Positions 9,136 to 19,346 are shown, numbered from the stretch's first letter. The stretch is 64,000 nt of DNA from Bilabrum cf. latius (GCA_965178125.1 CBCXTV010000001.1:124001-188000), one strand, 5' to 3'. The notes: generated by a model not told the origin, from the letters alone. Numbers and translations are program-made.

Positions 9136-9387
9136 TTAGTGTGTGGCCGTGGGGCATGAGTGGAGCAGCATCGGGCCCTCACCAGCCGTGGAACGGAAGC
9201 AGCTCTCCGTGCGGCAGCTGTGCGATGCACAGACCTCGTCCCAAAGATACGGATCCATTTTGCCGTCTTCCCGCGCATACTGCATCGCTCTGCAAAACTG
9301 CATTGCGCAGTGGATCCCCGAGCGTCGACTGCCAATAGCAGGCGGCCTCGCAAGGCCTTCATGGACGCAGGATTTGGGCTTCTTCAT
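9136..9387 (-). pseudogene. Second PARP-like remnant
   Basis: On the minus strand, SGIHCAMQFCRAMQYA resembles the segment SGIYLAVHICKAMHYT of the remnant at 8278-8493 (about half of the positions identical). The two therefore look like diverged relatives. The frame is open for about 83 codons but lacks a full domain. As with the first, a PARP origin is an inference from a short motif. Confidence 0.28.
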
Positions 9388-9429
9388 CGTAAATTTGGGG
9401 TCTGCTCAGCGCGCGAAAATTCCAACGCT

Positions 9430-9602
9430 TCAAAATGATCCGGACGTCGCGAGAAGGGAACTCGTTGCTTGCTCACCTGTGCGGAGGGGTTGGATGCCCG
9501 ATGTGCTAAAGAGAGGATACTGTCCGTCGGCGTTCTCTCTTCACCTTGTGCGGAAGGGTTGGGTGCCTGATTTCAGACAGAGAAGGTCTCGTCCGTTGGG
9601 AG
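9430..9602 (+). repeat. Rep gene fragment followed by a 60-bp direct repeat
   Basis: Bases about 9433-9470 copy 25998-26035 of gene H (AAAATGATCCGGACGTCGCG, with one base missing relative to the gene, so the frame is broken). Next come two similar 60-base units at about 9476-9535 and 9543-9602, sharing TGTGCGGA(G/A)GGGTTGG(A/G)TGCC. Confidence 0.7.
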
Positions 9603-10589
9603 CGCTTAGGAATACTTCCGGATGGGGCGTCCAGACGCGGTCCAGGACCTCCAGCTCGTCGGGGTCAATGTCGCCCGCGCCGTCCGTGCCTTTGACGCCT
9701 CTGGATCGATGATGCCCACGATCTTTGTCATCTCGGACGACACACGTCCCAGCTGCTCTTTGGTAGTGCATTACCTCATTGACCCCGAAGCGTTGAATAT
9801 TTAATGAAGACCCTTCGGAAGCTGGCGAAGTTTGTCAGCTTGTCGGAGCGCAGCCTGGGTCCTTGTCAACAAACATGGAGGGTTTCGGGGCGGATTTCCA
9901 GCGTTCCGCCTTGATATCGAGTGCACCTCGAGGTCGGGATCGAAGCGGGGCGGGCGGTTCGTCATCCTCTGTGATACGCTTAGGAGGCGCCGACTTGATG
10001 CCCACCTTGTCCCCCAATCACTCCAGACGTAACTGGGGAACTCTTCCCGTCGTGGGCCGGGTACGCCTCCGAATCCCACGCGAGCCGTTCCCCACGGCGC
10101 ACCGATAAGCGCCGCTGCAAGCGTACCAAGAGGGGCGTACCAAGAGGTGCTTCCTTCGCTCGGCAGTGTGGCACTTCAAGCAGTAGAATGTGCCACTCCC
10201 AGCACGTAGGTGGAGTTTGCGAGCTGCCGGCCGACATGCTCGTGTGGTGACCTCCGGCGCACCGATAAGTGCCGCTGCAAGCGCACCAATACTACTTCGC
10301 TTGGGAGCGAGGCACTTTAAGCAATGCAGTGCGCCGGTTTTCGTGCACGCCCAGTCGCGCGGACGCCGCAGGTGGCTTGGCCGTAGGATAGAATTAGTGG
10401 CGGGTCGGTTTTGCATGTCTTCCCTCTCCTCTTGATATGGTACACAAAGGCAAGAGCCTGACGATGCAGACGGAACTCCTGGATTTCACCGCCACATTCC
10501 TAGTCAAGACAGCCCTCGACTAAACAGACGCCGAGTTATCTTGAGCAGCATCCCACGACGCAGTGATGTGGACGGCAAGGGTGATGCCA
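9603..10589. other. Gene-poor spacer with a direct repeat and a possible minus-strand zinc-ribbon remnant
   Basis: Bases 10097-10180 and 10256-10335 are diverged direct copies (GGCGCACCGATAAG(C/T)GCCGC). On the minus strand, 10018-10416 is open for 132 codons and shows two Cys-Leu-Lys-Cys motifs, one in each copy of the repeat, which may be a zinc-ribbon remnant. Bases 10206-10255 are a single copy of one arm of the large palindrome at 15125-15321. No intact gene is supported. Confidence 0.4.
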
Positions 10590-10729
10590 TGCTTTCCGGG
10601 CCTCCCATGTGACCGCTTTTTGCGTACCGAAACACTTTCCGGGGTCGACGCCCCGGCGGAACACGCCGGCGCGGCGGCAAGCGTCGATGTTGCGGGCGGC
10701 CCAGCCATGAGGTACATGATCAAGTACAC

Positions 10730-11018
10730 GGAAAGCACGCAGAGCGTCGTCAATCCGTTCGTGAGCCGCGAGTTCCAAAAGGTCTTCGAGACATCCGCCC
10801 GGAAAGCACGCAGAGCATCGTCAATCCGTTCGTGAGCCGCGAGTTCCAGAAGGTCTTCGAGCACATCCCCCCGGAAAGCACGCAGAGCATCGTCAATCCG
10901 TTCGTGAGCCGCGAATTCCAGAAGGTCTTCGAGCACATCCCCCCGGAAAGCACGCAGAGCATCGTCAATCCGTTCGTGAGCCGCGAATTCCAAAAGGTCT
11001 TCGAGCACATCCCCCGGA
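10730..11018 (+). repeat. 72-bp tandem repeats derived from gene F (array 1)
   Basis: Four copies starting at 10730, 10801, 10873 and 10945; the first step is 71 bases and the others 72. Each is a 24-codon piece of F (parent about 21337-21408), changed in the same way in every copy, for example GTGAGCCGCGA where F has GTGAGCCGCCA. The 72-base step keeps the frame. Confidence 0.9.
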
Positions 11019-11299
11019 TGATGTCGAGCATGCGGACGCCCTGCTCCGGATGATGTCGGCCATGCGGACGCTCTTCCCAGACCTTGCGCGGCAGCGGGAC
11101 GAAAATGGAGCTCTCCCTGCACCGCAAGCACGCCGGAAACCTGGTGCACTTCCACGTGTGCATGACGGACTCCGAGAGGTCGCATCGTTGTCGCGTGGCG
11201 GAGGATTTCATTTGGGCCGGCAGCAGGCCGAATGTCGTGTACGGCTTTAAGGTACCGAACCGGAGCTCCCGGCAGCAGCGCAGGCGGAGACATCCGCCC

Positions 11300-11516
11300 G
11301 GAAAGCACGCAGAGCATCGTCAATCCGTTCGTGAGCCGCGAGTTCCAGAAGGTCTTCGAGCACATCCCCCCGGAAAGCACGCAGAGCATCGTCAATCCGT
11401 TCGTGAGCCGCGAATTCCAGAAGGTCTTCGAGCACATCCCCCCGGAAAGCACGCAGAGCATCGTCAATCCGTTCGTGAGCCGCGAATTCCAAAAGGTCTT
11501 CGAGCACATCCCCCGG
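11300..11516 (+). repeat. 72-bp tandem repeats derived from gene F (array 2)
   Basis: Three copies at 11300, 11372 and 11444, exactly 499 bases after the last three copies of array 1. The array is therefore part of the 499-bp block duplication and not an independent expansion. Confidence 0.9.
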
Positions 11517-12594
11517 ATGATGTCGAGCATGCGGACGCCCGGCTCCGGATGATGTCGGCCATGCGGACGCTCTTCCCAGACCTTGCGCGGCAGCGGGACG
11601 AAAATGGAGCTCTCCCTGCACCGCAAGCACGCCGGAAACCTGGTGCACTTCCACGTGTGCATGACGGACTCCGAGAGGTCGCATCGTTGTCGCGTGGCGG
11701 AGGATTTCATTTGGGCCGGCAGCAGGCCGAATGTCGTGTACGGCTTTAAGGTACCGAACCGGAGCTCCCGGCAGCAGCGCAGGCGGCATGCTTGGGGCGG
11801 CACGTGGATCTTCGACGACGCCATTACGCTCAGCGATTGCGGGTCGAGGGTGCAGATCGACGCGCCGCAGTCGAAGGTCTTGGCGATGGTAATGCCCCGG
11901 AAGTCGGGCCAGTGGATTCCTCATAGGCTGCGCTCGCGTACGATCTGGTATTTGGGTGGGGAGCAGTCGGCCGTGATCACCAACCTCAAGTGCCAGGCCT
12001 GCCCCGGAAGTCGGGCCAGGGCATTCTCCGAGTCTCTTTGCCGATGATGTCTGAGGAGAAACCGTCCGAGAGCATTGCTGTTTCCTTGGGAGACGGCCGC
12101 AATCTTCGTGGGCGTCAAGGCGCCGGTAATATGGGAAACGAGGGCGGCATGTTGGCGCGCGAGGTCGACGCCCCGGCGGAGGGGGGGGGCCGTACGTGCC
12201 GTGACAGGTCGCGCCGGAGCCGGCGGAGGAGGCGACATGGACTTGCAACGCGTGCCAGGGCCTAAGCCCCGGTCAGAGTACTTCAAGAAGTGGAAGGACT
12301 GGATCCAACCAGTTTGCCGGGTGTGTTACGACAAGTTCGACAGCGCGACGCCGTGGTGGGTGAGGTGCAAGAACTGCAAAAACGAGTTTCCGGCGTACCG
12401 ATTTCCCCAGATCCGCCGGAAGAGGGACGGGCCTCGATCTCGGAAAGGGCGGGAGTCCGTTCTTGCATTCGGAATGGGCGGGGAGTTGCTTTTCCTGGGA
12501 GCATGTGCGAGATTCCTTCTCCGCGGGTCCTCTTTCGGCTTCGGCAGTCAGCAGCGCACTCTGCGGGAACGGCATTCTCCGAGTCTTTTTGCCG

Positions 12595-13785
12595 ATGATG
12601 TCTGAGGAGAAACCGTCTGAAAGCATTGCTGTTTCCTTGGGAGACGGCCGCAATCTTCGTGGGCGTCGAGGCGCCGGTGATATGGGAAACGAGGGCGGCA
12701 TGTTGGCGCGCGAGGTCGACGCGCCGGCGGAGCACGCCGGCGCGGCGGCAAGCGTCGATGATTCGGGCGGCCCCCACATCGAGAGCGGCGGCGCGGAGGC
12801 GGCGTCCACGGGGATGCTCGGAGAGGAGAGCGGCAAGGCAGCGCCGAAGGAGGACGCCGAAGACGACGGCGGCAAGAAGACGGAGGAGGAGGATGCTCGC
12901 GGCGGTGGACGTGCTGTGGTGCCCGGAGGTAATGACGACGTATGGACCGACGCAGCAGCTTGGAAGGCGGGTGGCGGCGTGGCAGCCGGGGCGGTCTCTG
13001 GCGCTGATAGCTGGGCTCTATGGGGGACCCCTGCGAAGTCGTCATGGGGGGAGACGTACGTGCCGCGGCAGGTCGCGTCGGAGCCGGCGGAGGAGGCGAC
13101 ATGGACTTGCAACGCGTGCCAGTGCTGCAAGCCCCGGTCGGCGTACTTCAAGAAGTGGAAGGACTGGATCCAACCAGTTTGCCGGGTGTGTTGCGACAAG
13201 TTCGACAACGCGACGCCGTGGTGGGTGTGGTGCAAGAACTGCAAAAACGAGTATCCGGCGTACCGATTTCCCCAGATCCGCCGGAAGAAGGAGAACTTGC
13301 GCTATTTCTTCCCTGAGGACTGGTGCGCGAAGTGCCTGGTTGCGCGTGGCTGGAGTCTCCATGATGTCCGTTCCTCTGCGGGTGAAGCGAAGCGTTGGGT
13401 GCCAAAAGCTGGCGCGAATACCGGTGACGGCGACAACGACGCTCGTGCTCCCGCACGCGACGAGCTTCCTGCAGGAGGCGCCGCCTCCTGCAGCAACGCC
13501 GTGCATCAGAGTTCTTCGCGTGACGAGGCCTTGGATGACATCAACCGGGCCATGGAGCTTCTCCGGAATGCGGAGAAATTCATCTCCGCGATGCCATCGT
13601 GCATGCAGTGTGCGGTGCAGGACCAGTTGATGCAGGGCATCGTCAAAGACCAGGCCCTCTTGGATATCTTCTCCGGCAAGATAACGGACTGGATCAAATA
13701 CCATCCGGCCACTCTTGGGGCGATCCAATCCTATCGAAACGCATGGCTGTGGGCCGACGGAATGGCTCATGGTTGTCGAGGATGA
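12595..13785 (+). CDS. Gene B', chimeric paralogue of B with E- and F-derived tail
   Basis: Predicted 396 aa, starting at the same tandem ATG ATG as B. Residues 1 to about 330 follow B closely, including all four CxxC pairs, so the zinc-binding core is intact. After residue about 335 the sequence switches to a piece of E (CMQCAVQDQLMQG), then to a piece of F (IVKDQALLDIFSGKITDW...), and ends a few codons after frame is lost within F. It sits inside the mosaic region. It could be an expressed fusion or simply the longest intact piece of debris; the conserved core argues mildly for recent origin. Its leader from 12434 copies 1521 onward, so the leader was duplicated too. Confidence 0.55.
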   Translation: MMSEEKPSESIAVSLGDGRNLRGRRGAGDMGNEGGMLAREVDAPAEHAGAAASVDDSGGPHIESGGAEAASTGMLGEESGKAAPKEDAEDDGGKKTEEEDARGGGRAVVPGGNDDVWTDAAAWKAGGGVAAGAVSGADSWALWGTPAKSSWGETYVPRQVASEPAEEATWTCNACQCCKPRSAYFKKWKDWIQPVCRVCCDKFDNATPWWVWCKNCKNEYPAYRFPQIRRKKENLRYFFPEDWCAKCLVARGWSLHDVRSSAGEAKRWVPKAGANTGDGDNDARAPARDELPAGGAASCSNAVHQSSSRDEALDDINRAMELLRNAEKFISAMPSCMQCAVQDQLMQGIVKDQALLDIFSGKITDWIKYHPATLGAIQSYRNAWLWADGMAHGCRG

Positions 13786-14390
13786 TATCGAACCTCGCGA
13801 AGCATGCGTGGATCGGCTACTCGTAGTTCTTCACGCCATCGCGAAACCCCAAGGTGACGCAGATGGCCATGTTAGCGGGGTCAGAAGCACCGAGAATGGT
13901 CAGCCTCCAGCGCGGAAACTCACCTCATGCACAACTGCGAGCGCCTCTTGGACGTGCGGACCTATCCGGCGCACTGGGTAGACAACACATTTGTGGTCCC
14001 CTTCCACGTGGGCATGGGCCTAAAGTGGTATCTCATCAGCCCGGAGGGGAGGAAGGCGCTCCTGAAGATGCGGATCCCGAACCGAAGCTTCGAACGCTGC
14101 GTCTGGCGCCGCATCTTCGACACGTTCCAAGGGCCGGTATGTAATGTCCGTCGTGATGTCCGTGTGCGCGGCCCTGAGTTGGGGGGTTGTCTCGTCTGGG
14201 AAAAAACAGAGCGCGTGCCCATCTCCTACGAAGACTTGTGCGGTGTTCACGAGCACGCCGGCGAAACCTCGAGTTTTGGCATCAAGATCGTGTCGCGGCC
14301 AGGCTGTACGACGGCGGCAAGAAGACGGAGAAGGAGGATGCTCACGGTATCGCCCTGATCATCTGCACGACTTCGTGGGGCTCCATGACG
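13758..14390 (+). pseudogene. Broken fragments of F, E, B and H
   Basis: Bases 13758-14138 follow F (about 19633-20020) with small losses that break the frame. Then 14138-14268 follow F again from about 20206, so about 185 bases are missing. After that come short pieces of E (14270-14310, parent about 7273-7310), B (14311-14345, parent about 1953-1989) and the helicase motif C region of H (14345-14385, parent about 26505-26543). All are sense-strand. This continues the mosaic seen at 10590-12434. Confidence 0.82.
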
Positions 14391-14447
14391 TAACGGCGAG
14401 CGAGAACATTGACTGGTGGCGTGGCTGGAGGATCTCGGGAACACACG

Positions 14448-14640
14448 GCGGGCGAGCCGTTTTTCAAAAGGAGCACGGGTCCTTCGGGACGCCATTTCAC
14501 TTACGGCGGGCGAGCCGTTTTCCGAATGGTGCGGGGGTCCTACTGATGCACACGGCGATCGCTGGTTCACTCACGGCGGGCGAGCCGTTTTCCGAATGGT
14601 GCGGAGTCCTCCAGATGACCACGGTGATGGGTGGCAGCAT
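14448..14640 (+). repeat. Tandem repeats, about 66 bp
   Basis: Three copies built on ACGGCGGGCGAGCCGTTTT at about 14452, 14508 and 14573, two of them followed by CCGAATGGTGCGG. No protein is supported. The GCGGGC core pairs poorly with itself, so a hairpin role is not obvious. Confidence 0.75.
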
Positions 14641-14748
14641 GTCATAGGCGCGCCGTCGGAAGCTTCCCCTTCGAGTGATGCCTAAAACTGAGAAACCTGG
14701 AGATCCTAGCATCGTATGGAGGCAAGAGGTAACACCTTGGGGTCCGTT

Positions 14749-15081
14749 CTCCGCTTCAATTCCTGTCCCAAATCCGATTCCCATTTCGAGACCGAAAAAG
14801 GTGACCCGGAAAACGACGGTACTTATTTCTGAACCGTTTTCCGGACGCTTTCCGGGTCTCCCATGTGACCGCTTTTTGCGTACCGAAACACGTTCCGCGC
14901 GTGAGGAGCAGATGCGGATCTCCGCGGGGTCCTATTTGTGTCTTTTTTCGGGGACGAAATCGGGCGCACTTCTCGTGCCGATTTGTGGTCGTCTCTGAAA
15001 CCGGCTGCGAGTCGGGAAAGGTGCCCGAGATGCTTGTGTCCTTGGCTTCGTATTTCTCCGCATATTCTTCAAACGCGGGCG
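14749..15081 (+). repeat. Dispersed repeat plus extra copy of the B leader
   Basis: Bases 14749-14822 match 16324-16397 almost perfectly (core TTCCCATTTCGAGACCGAAA). Bases 14825-15081 match the B leader 1191-1450, including GACCGCTTTTTGCGTACCGA, but the B coding part does not follow. A leader without its gene may be a promoter carried along, or simply another shuffled fragment. Confidence 0.8.
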
Positions 15082-15124
15082 GCAGTGGCTCCTGCGCGGG
15101 AGCTTCCCGAGTGGGTCCGTCGTG

Positions 15125-15321
15125 CAGTGCGCTGGGTAGGTCCGCAGGTCAAGGAGGCGCTCGCAGTTATAGACGTAGGTGGAGTTTGCGAGCTGCCGGC
15201 CGACATGCTCATGTGGTGACCGGAGGTCACCACATGAGCATGTCGGCCGGCAGCTCGCAAACCCCACCTGCGTCTATAACTGCGAACGCCTCCTTGACCT
15301 GCGGACCTACCCAGCGCACTG
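15125..15321. repeat. 197-bp near-perfect palindrome
   Basis: Two arms of about 97 bases meet at 15223 with a loop of about three bases (GTGGTGACC gga GGTCACCAC). I see only about three mismatches along the arms. The right arm continues at 15322-15395 into a diverged piece of F (parent about 19835-19915). Part of the left arm occurs alone at 10206-10255. If extruded or transcribed it would form a very long hairpin. Confidence 0.92.
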
Positions 15322-15400
15322 AGCAGACAACGCATTTGTGGTCCCCCTCCACGTCGGCATGGGCTTGAAGTGGTACCTCAGGAGGATTTCACTTGCGCCG
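15322..15400 (+). pseudogene. Short diverged fragment of gene F
   Basis: The sequence GTGGTCCCCCTCCACGTCGG and its flanks follow F at about 19835-19915, with many third-base changes and a stop codon early on. It abuts the palindrome and appears to be the source of its right arm. Confidence 0.7.
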
Positions 15401-15403
15401 GCC

Positions 15404-16312
15404 CCCAGGATTTCGCCAAAAATGGCCGATCCGCACAAGGAATTTAAGTTGCGGCGACACAGCTCGGACCCTGGCTTTTTTTTGGCTGTTTCGGGGCCCC
15501 AAGAGGGCTCCCGGCCCCAAAAAGGGCAAAACGCGAGGTTGTGGTGGAAAAAATGGGCCCCAAGGAGTCTCCAAACGACGCAAAACGCCACGTTGTGGTG
15601 GATTTTAGAGCCCCTAAATCGCCCAAAAAAGACGCAAAACGCCACGTGGTGGTGGATTTTAGAGCCCCTAAATCGCCAAAAAAGACGCAAAACGCCACGT
15701 TGTAGTGGATTTTAGAGCCCCTAAATCGCCCAAAAAAGACGCAAAACGCCACGTTGTGGTGTTTTTTTTGAGCGTTTTCGGGGGGCTCGGAAGGGGACCC
15801 CCCCAGGATTTGGCCAAAAATGGCCGATCCACACAAGGACTTTAAGTTGCGGCGACACAGTTCGGGCCCCGGTTTGTTTTTGCGGTTTGGGGGCCCCGAG
15901 AGGGCTCCCGGCCCCAAAAAGGGCAAAACGCGAGGTTGTGGTGGAAAAATGGGCCCCAGGCAGCCCCAAACGACGCAAAACGCCACGTTGTGGTGGATTT
16001 TAGAGCCCTAAATCGCCCAAAAAAGACGCAAAACGCCACGTTGTCGTGGATTTTAGAGCCCTAAATCGCCCCAAAGAGACGCAAAACGCCACGTTGTAGT
16101 GGATTTTAGAGCCCCTAAACCGCCCTAAAAAGACGCCAAACGCCACGTTGTGGTGTTTTTTTTGAGCGTTTTGGGGGGCCCGGAAGGGGACCCCCCCAGG
16201 ATTTGGCCCAAAATGGCCGATCCACACAAGGAATTTAAGTTGCGGCGACACAGTTCGGGCCCCGGGGTTTGTTTTGCTGTTTGGGGGCCCCAAGAGGGCT
16301 CCCGGGAGGCCC
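15404..16312 (+). repeat. Hierarchical repeat field (about 395-bp units containing about 54-bp units)
   Basis: A larger unit starts AGGATTT(C/G)GCCAAAAATGG at about 15407, 15804 and 16197; the third is cut short. Within the first two units, a unit of about 54 bases beginning GACGCAAAACGCCACGTTGT occurs four times each (from about 15575, 15629, 15683, 15737, then 15971, 16026, 16079, 16133). Runs of T, G and C are frequent. Frames across it in both directions are products of the repetition, not genes. Confidence 0.9.
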
Positions 16313-19300
16313 TAGAGTGGCCCTTCTCCGCTTCAATTCCTGTCCCAAATCCGATTCCCATTTCGAGACCGAAAAAGGTGACCCGGAAAACGACGGTACT
16401 CTCCGTCACTCCATCTGGCGGCGAAAATTGCCTCAGTTTCCGGTCCCCGATTCCGGGCCCAGGGACCCCCGAAATTCCCGATTCCGCGCAGTGCCGAAAG
16501 CTCGACATAAACCACAAACACGACACACAACACAACACGATAGCGCCTCCCCACGCGCGGGATTGGGTCCTTCCGCTCGCTGCATGTGAGCTGCAGTGTG
16601 TTCTTGCCGGGAATGTCACTGGAAGTCGCGCTGCAGTCTGCTCAGGGCGCCTTATGACCATGAAGGCGTCTCAGCACCCGCGACGGCAAGAGGGGGCACG
16701 CACGACGTTGCGAAGCACCCGCCCTGGGTGAAGAAACTGCGTATCCACAGGAGTCACGTTCAGGTGCGCGAGAATTGGAAAGGCGGGGTAACTGGTGCAG
16801 AGGAGCTTGTTCGCAGCGCGGCTTCCACCAGCGCCGCTGACGGTAAGATGCATCGGTCTCGGTACATGAGTCGGCACGGTGTTGCGTGATTGACTTCACG
16901 ATGCGGGAGTGTGCAGCCTTCCGCAGCGGGAGAATTGTATCTCCCCACGACCGCCGAAAAAAAAAAGAAGGCTATGCTGGACTCGTTCCAGGGAAGGCTA
17001 TGCGATGAGTATCTCTAGGCGCTTTCCGGAAGACCCACCCACTACACGCTGGTCAGCCCTCCCAAGCGGGAGTGAACCGCGGATCCGCGGGCCCGTGAGC
17101 GCTGCTGCTACGATCATTTCTGCCCGTTTGACTCTCGCCCACTCTTGCCGTGACCAAAGACGCGCAGATCCTTATGACGCATGACACCTCGTCGAGGTGT
17201 CGAGACTGCCTCACATTCCCGTTACAAAGACCCACAGCACTGCGACAACGAAATCGGTCACGAAGAGAGCAAGAGGCCGCGCACCTGAGCATCACAAAAA
17301 CCCCGAGAGACATAAACAACACCGTCCCGTGAAGTCCCTGCGACGAGGGGATGCTAAGCGGCTCCCACGGCGGCTCCTCTGCGGGAAAAGCTGCCGCAGA
17401 CCTCGAGATGGGATGCACATGACTGCGAAGATTGCGGAACTCGTCCGAAGCCGGTCGCACGAGGGTCACAGCGAATGGAGGCATATCTATGAAATAGAGT
17501 CTGCGTGCAAAGCAGCATTCCAACGATCGTCCGCATTCTTCCGAGCAAATCCTTGGGAGCACACATCCTGCGGACGACATCTCTTTTCTATCCACCCCAG
17601 CGTACTCCCCGCACACACTTCTCGCGAATGATTGAGAATTCTGTGCGGCACATGTAATATCAGGCTACCATGATACGCGGAATGGCGTGCTATTGCTCGC
17701 ACGTTCGTGCGCCCCCTTCCGAATGCGCTTACCACATCACTATGTTCGTCGGCAACCGTATACACCGTAGGGGTCTTCCCTCCGACACCAAGCGTACACG
17801 ACTGGCCGTAATAGCGCAGCGTAGATGTTTCGGACGTCGCCCAGGACAAGTGTCGACGCCCGGTTCGTCACGATCACTACGTGTGCACTTCACTCACCGC
17901 CCTCCAGCCGCTAGACTTCTTTTGGAGCGCGACATCCTACGACGCGCTATGACACGTAGCCGTAAACCGCAGACGGCCTCGCGTTCACTGCTTGCAGCGC
18001 AAGAGCGTGAACAAGAACCGCCCGCGTGGCACACCTTCGCAGGCGCGGAAGACAAAAAGTTCCTTCTAAGCTTGTATTCGGGTCCGAAAGCCAAATTCCA
18101 CTTCGGGGTCGAGAAGGGCGACCCGGGAAATCACCGTACGCTCTGTGAATCCATTTCCCGGGGAAAGTCCCCGAGTTCCCGCTACCCGGTCCCAGGCCCA
18201 GCGACCCAGGAAAGTTCCCGTCCCCCCGCATGCGGAAACCTCCCACGAAGCACGCCCACCTCACGCTTCACACGCAAAAGTCCAGGAGTCAAATCCATTC
18301 CGGACCCAGCAGTTCACCCCCCGTGACGATTGGGAAAGGCTCTTGCACACACCTTCTCGTCCGAGCAGTCTATGGAGCACACACCTGTCTTCGTTGCCTT
18401 TTCCGGCCAAAAATGCAGGGAGTTCGAAGGGGAAGTAGCAAGCGCGGAAGACCGCTTTCGAAACGCAGGTGCTCAGGGAAAAACAACCAGAGCGTCCCTG
18501 ATCCTCGGCAGAGCCGTCCAGGAGGGACGGGCACGGACGGGCATCGCAGATCTTGCAGCGCCACCATTCGCCGGGATGGGCGACCGGACGAGGGCGACCA
18601 CAAGTACGTAGCGTGCGACGTCCGTCAGTCGCCATGTTGCGCTGATTCGCTTTCGCGGCACGACTTCCAGGGCCGGCCTTACTCACTCCTCGGAGTCCGC
18701 GTGTGGATTCTCCCCTGCGCATGATCTGCCGCTCTAGATGCTACACAAAGATCCCGCTCGGATGACCCCCTCTGTGCATTCTGCAAGATTTTACGCGCCT
18801 CCATTCAATGCGCGAAGCATGCACCGCAGCAGTCTGAGTCCGGTGACCACCTTCAATAGCGTGGGACAAATTCCGTCCGCGATGTGCATTCGGGCATGCT
18901 CCCCTTTCCGAGTCTCTGTGACCCGTAGTGCGTCCGCGGCCAACGACTCAGGACTCCACGATGGTACGCACGAGTTGCATTCCTTGCACGAAGCGTGCGG
19001 AGAGAAAGCGATGCTCAGACATCGAGGCGCTTGGAGGGTCTGCACGCGACATGCTTCGAGAGGCCATGCAAACATGCGAAACCAGAACTGAGGTTCCTCA
19101 TCGTTCCTGCTGTCGAGCGCTCAATTGGGGCATCGGATCAGGACGAAGCTCGCGAAGAGAGGGCGCGGGTGTCCCCATCCAAAAATCCGCCGCCTTCAAG
19201 GCTCATGTTCCCGGATCCTGCATTCGCGAGTTTCGGGAGCAGAAGTGCAAGATCGCCGCTGGACACACAGCGCATGCCATTTCCCGTCTCTGGAGATGTC

Positions 19301-19346
19301 GGGCTTCCAGGCGCAATTCGGACACCATCGCCAGGACCTCGGGAAG
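16313..19346. other. About 3 kb without a recognised gene
   Basis: Bases 16324-16490 and 18085-18220 are diverged members of the dispersed family also present at 14749-14822 (shared pattern of GACCCGG(A/G)AAA, then GGCCCAG blocks). Several frames of 100 to 220 codons are open on both strands, but none shows a domain, motif or compositional pattern that singles it out. On the minus strand, 18261-18722 is Cys-rich (WRCKICDARPC) but lacks a clear ribbon. The frame of gene F is open back to 19125. Confidence 0.5.

Larger units (their letters stand above)
10590..12434 (+). pseudogene. Mosaic of shuffled gene fragments (B, F, H, E), all sense
   Basis: Pieces of the unit's own genes are joined end to end. 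Bases 10592-10643 copy the B leader (about 1210-1261); 10645-10690 copy B (about 1804-1849); 10714-10790 copy F (about 21316-21397); 11014-11082 combine an F piece (about 21402-21438) with an H piece (about 25397-25421). Bases 11102-11246 copy the HUH part of H (about 25697-25838), and 11751-12002 copy E (6826-7077). Bases 12020-12180 copy the start of B, and about 12190-12425 copy its CxxC region. A 499-bp block is itself duplicated (10790-11288 and 11289-11787). Pieces differ from the present genes by several percent. Frames are mostly not joined, so no protein is expected. Confidence 0.85.

Noticed and set aside
10730-11018. CRISPR-like array
   Set aside because: The repeats are contiguous with no unique spacers and derive from gene F coding sequence; no cas-like gene is present.
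10520-11824. 434-codon minus-strand open frame across the mosaic
   Set aside because: It is the reverse reading of the 72-bp and 499-bp repeats of sense gene pieces; its repeats follow the DNA repeats and no domain is visible.
12273-13244. 323-codon minus-strand open frame opposite B'
   Set aside because: Pro/Ser-rich antisense reading of the B coding sequence; the same frame appears opposite B at 1053-2039 and owes its openness to codon bias.
15404-16312. Short proteins of 60 to 190 codons on both strands
   Set aside because: They are translations of the 54-bp repeats in several phases, with no start context or domain.
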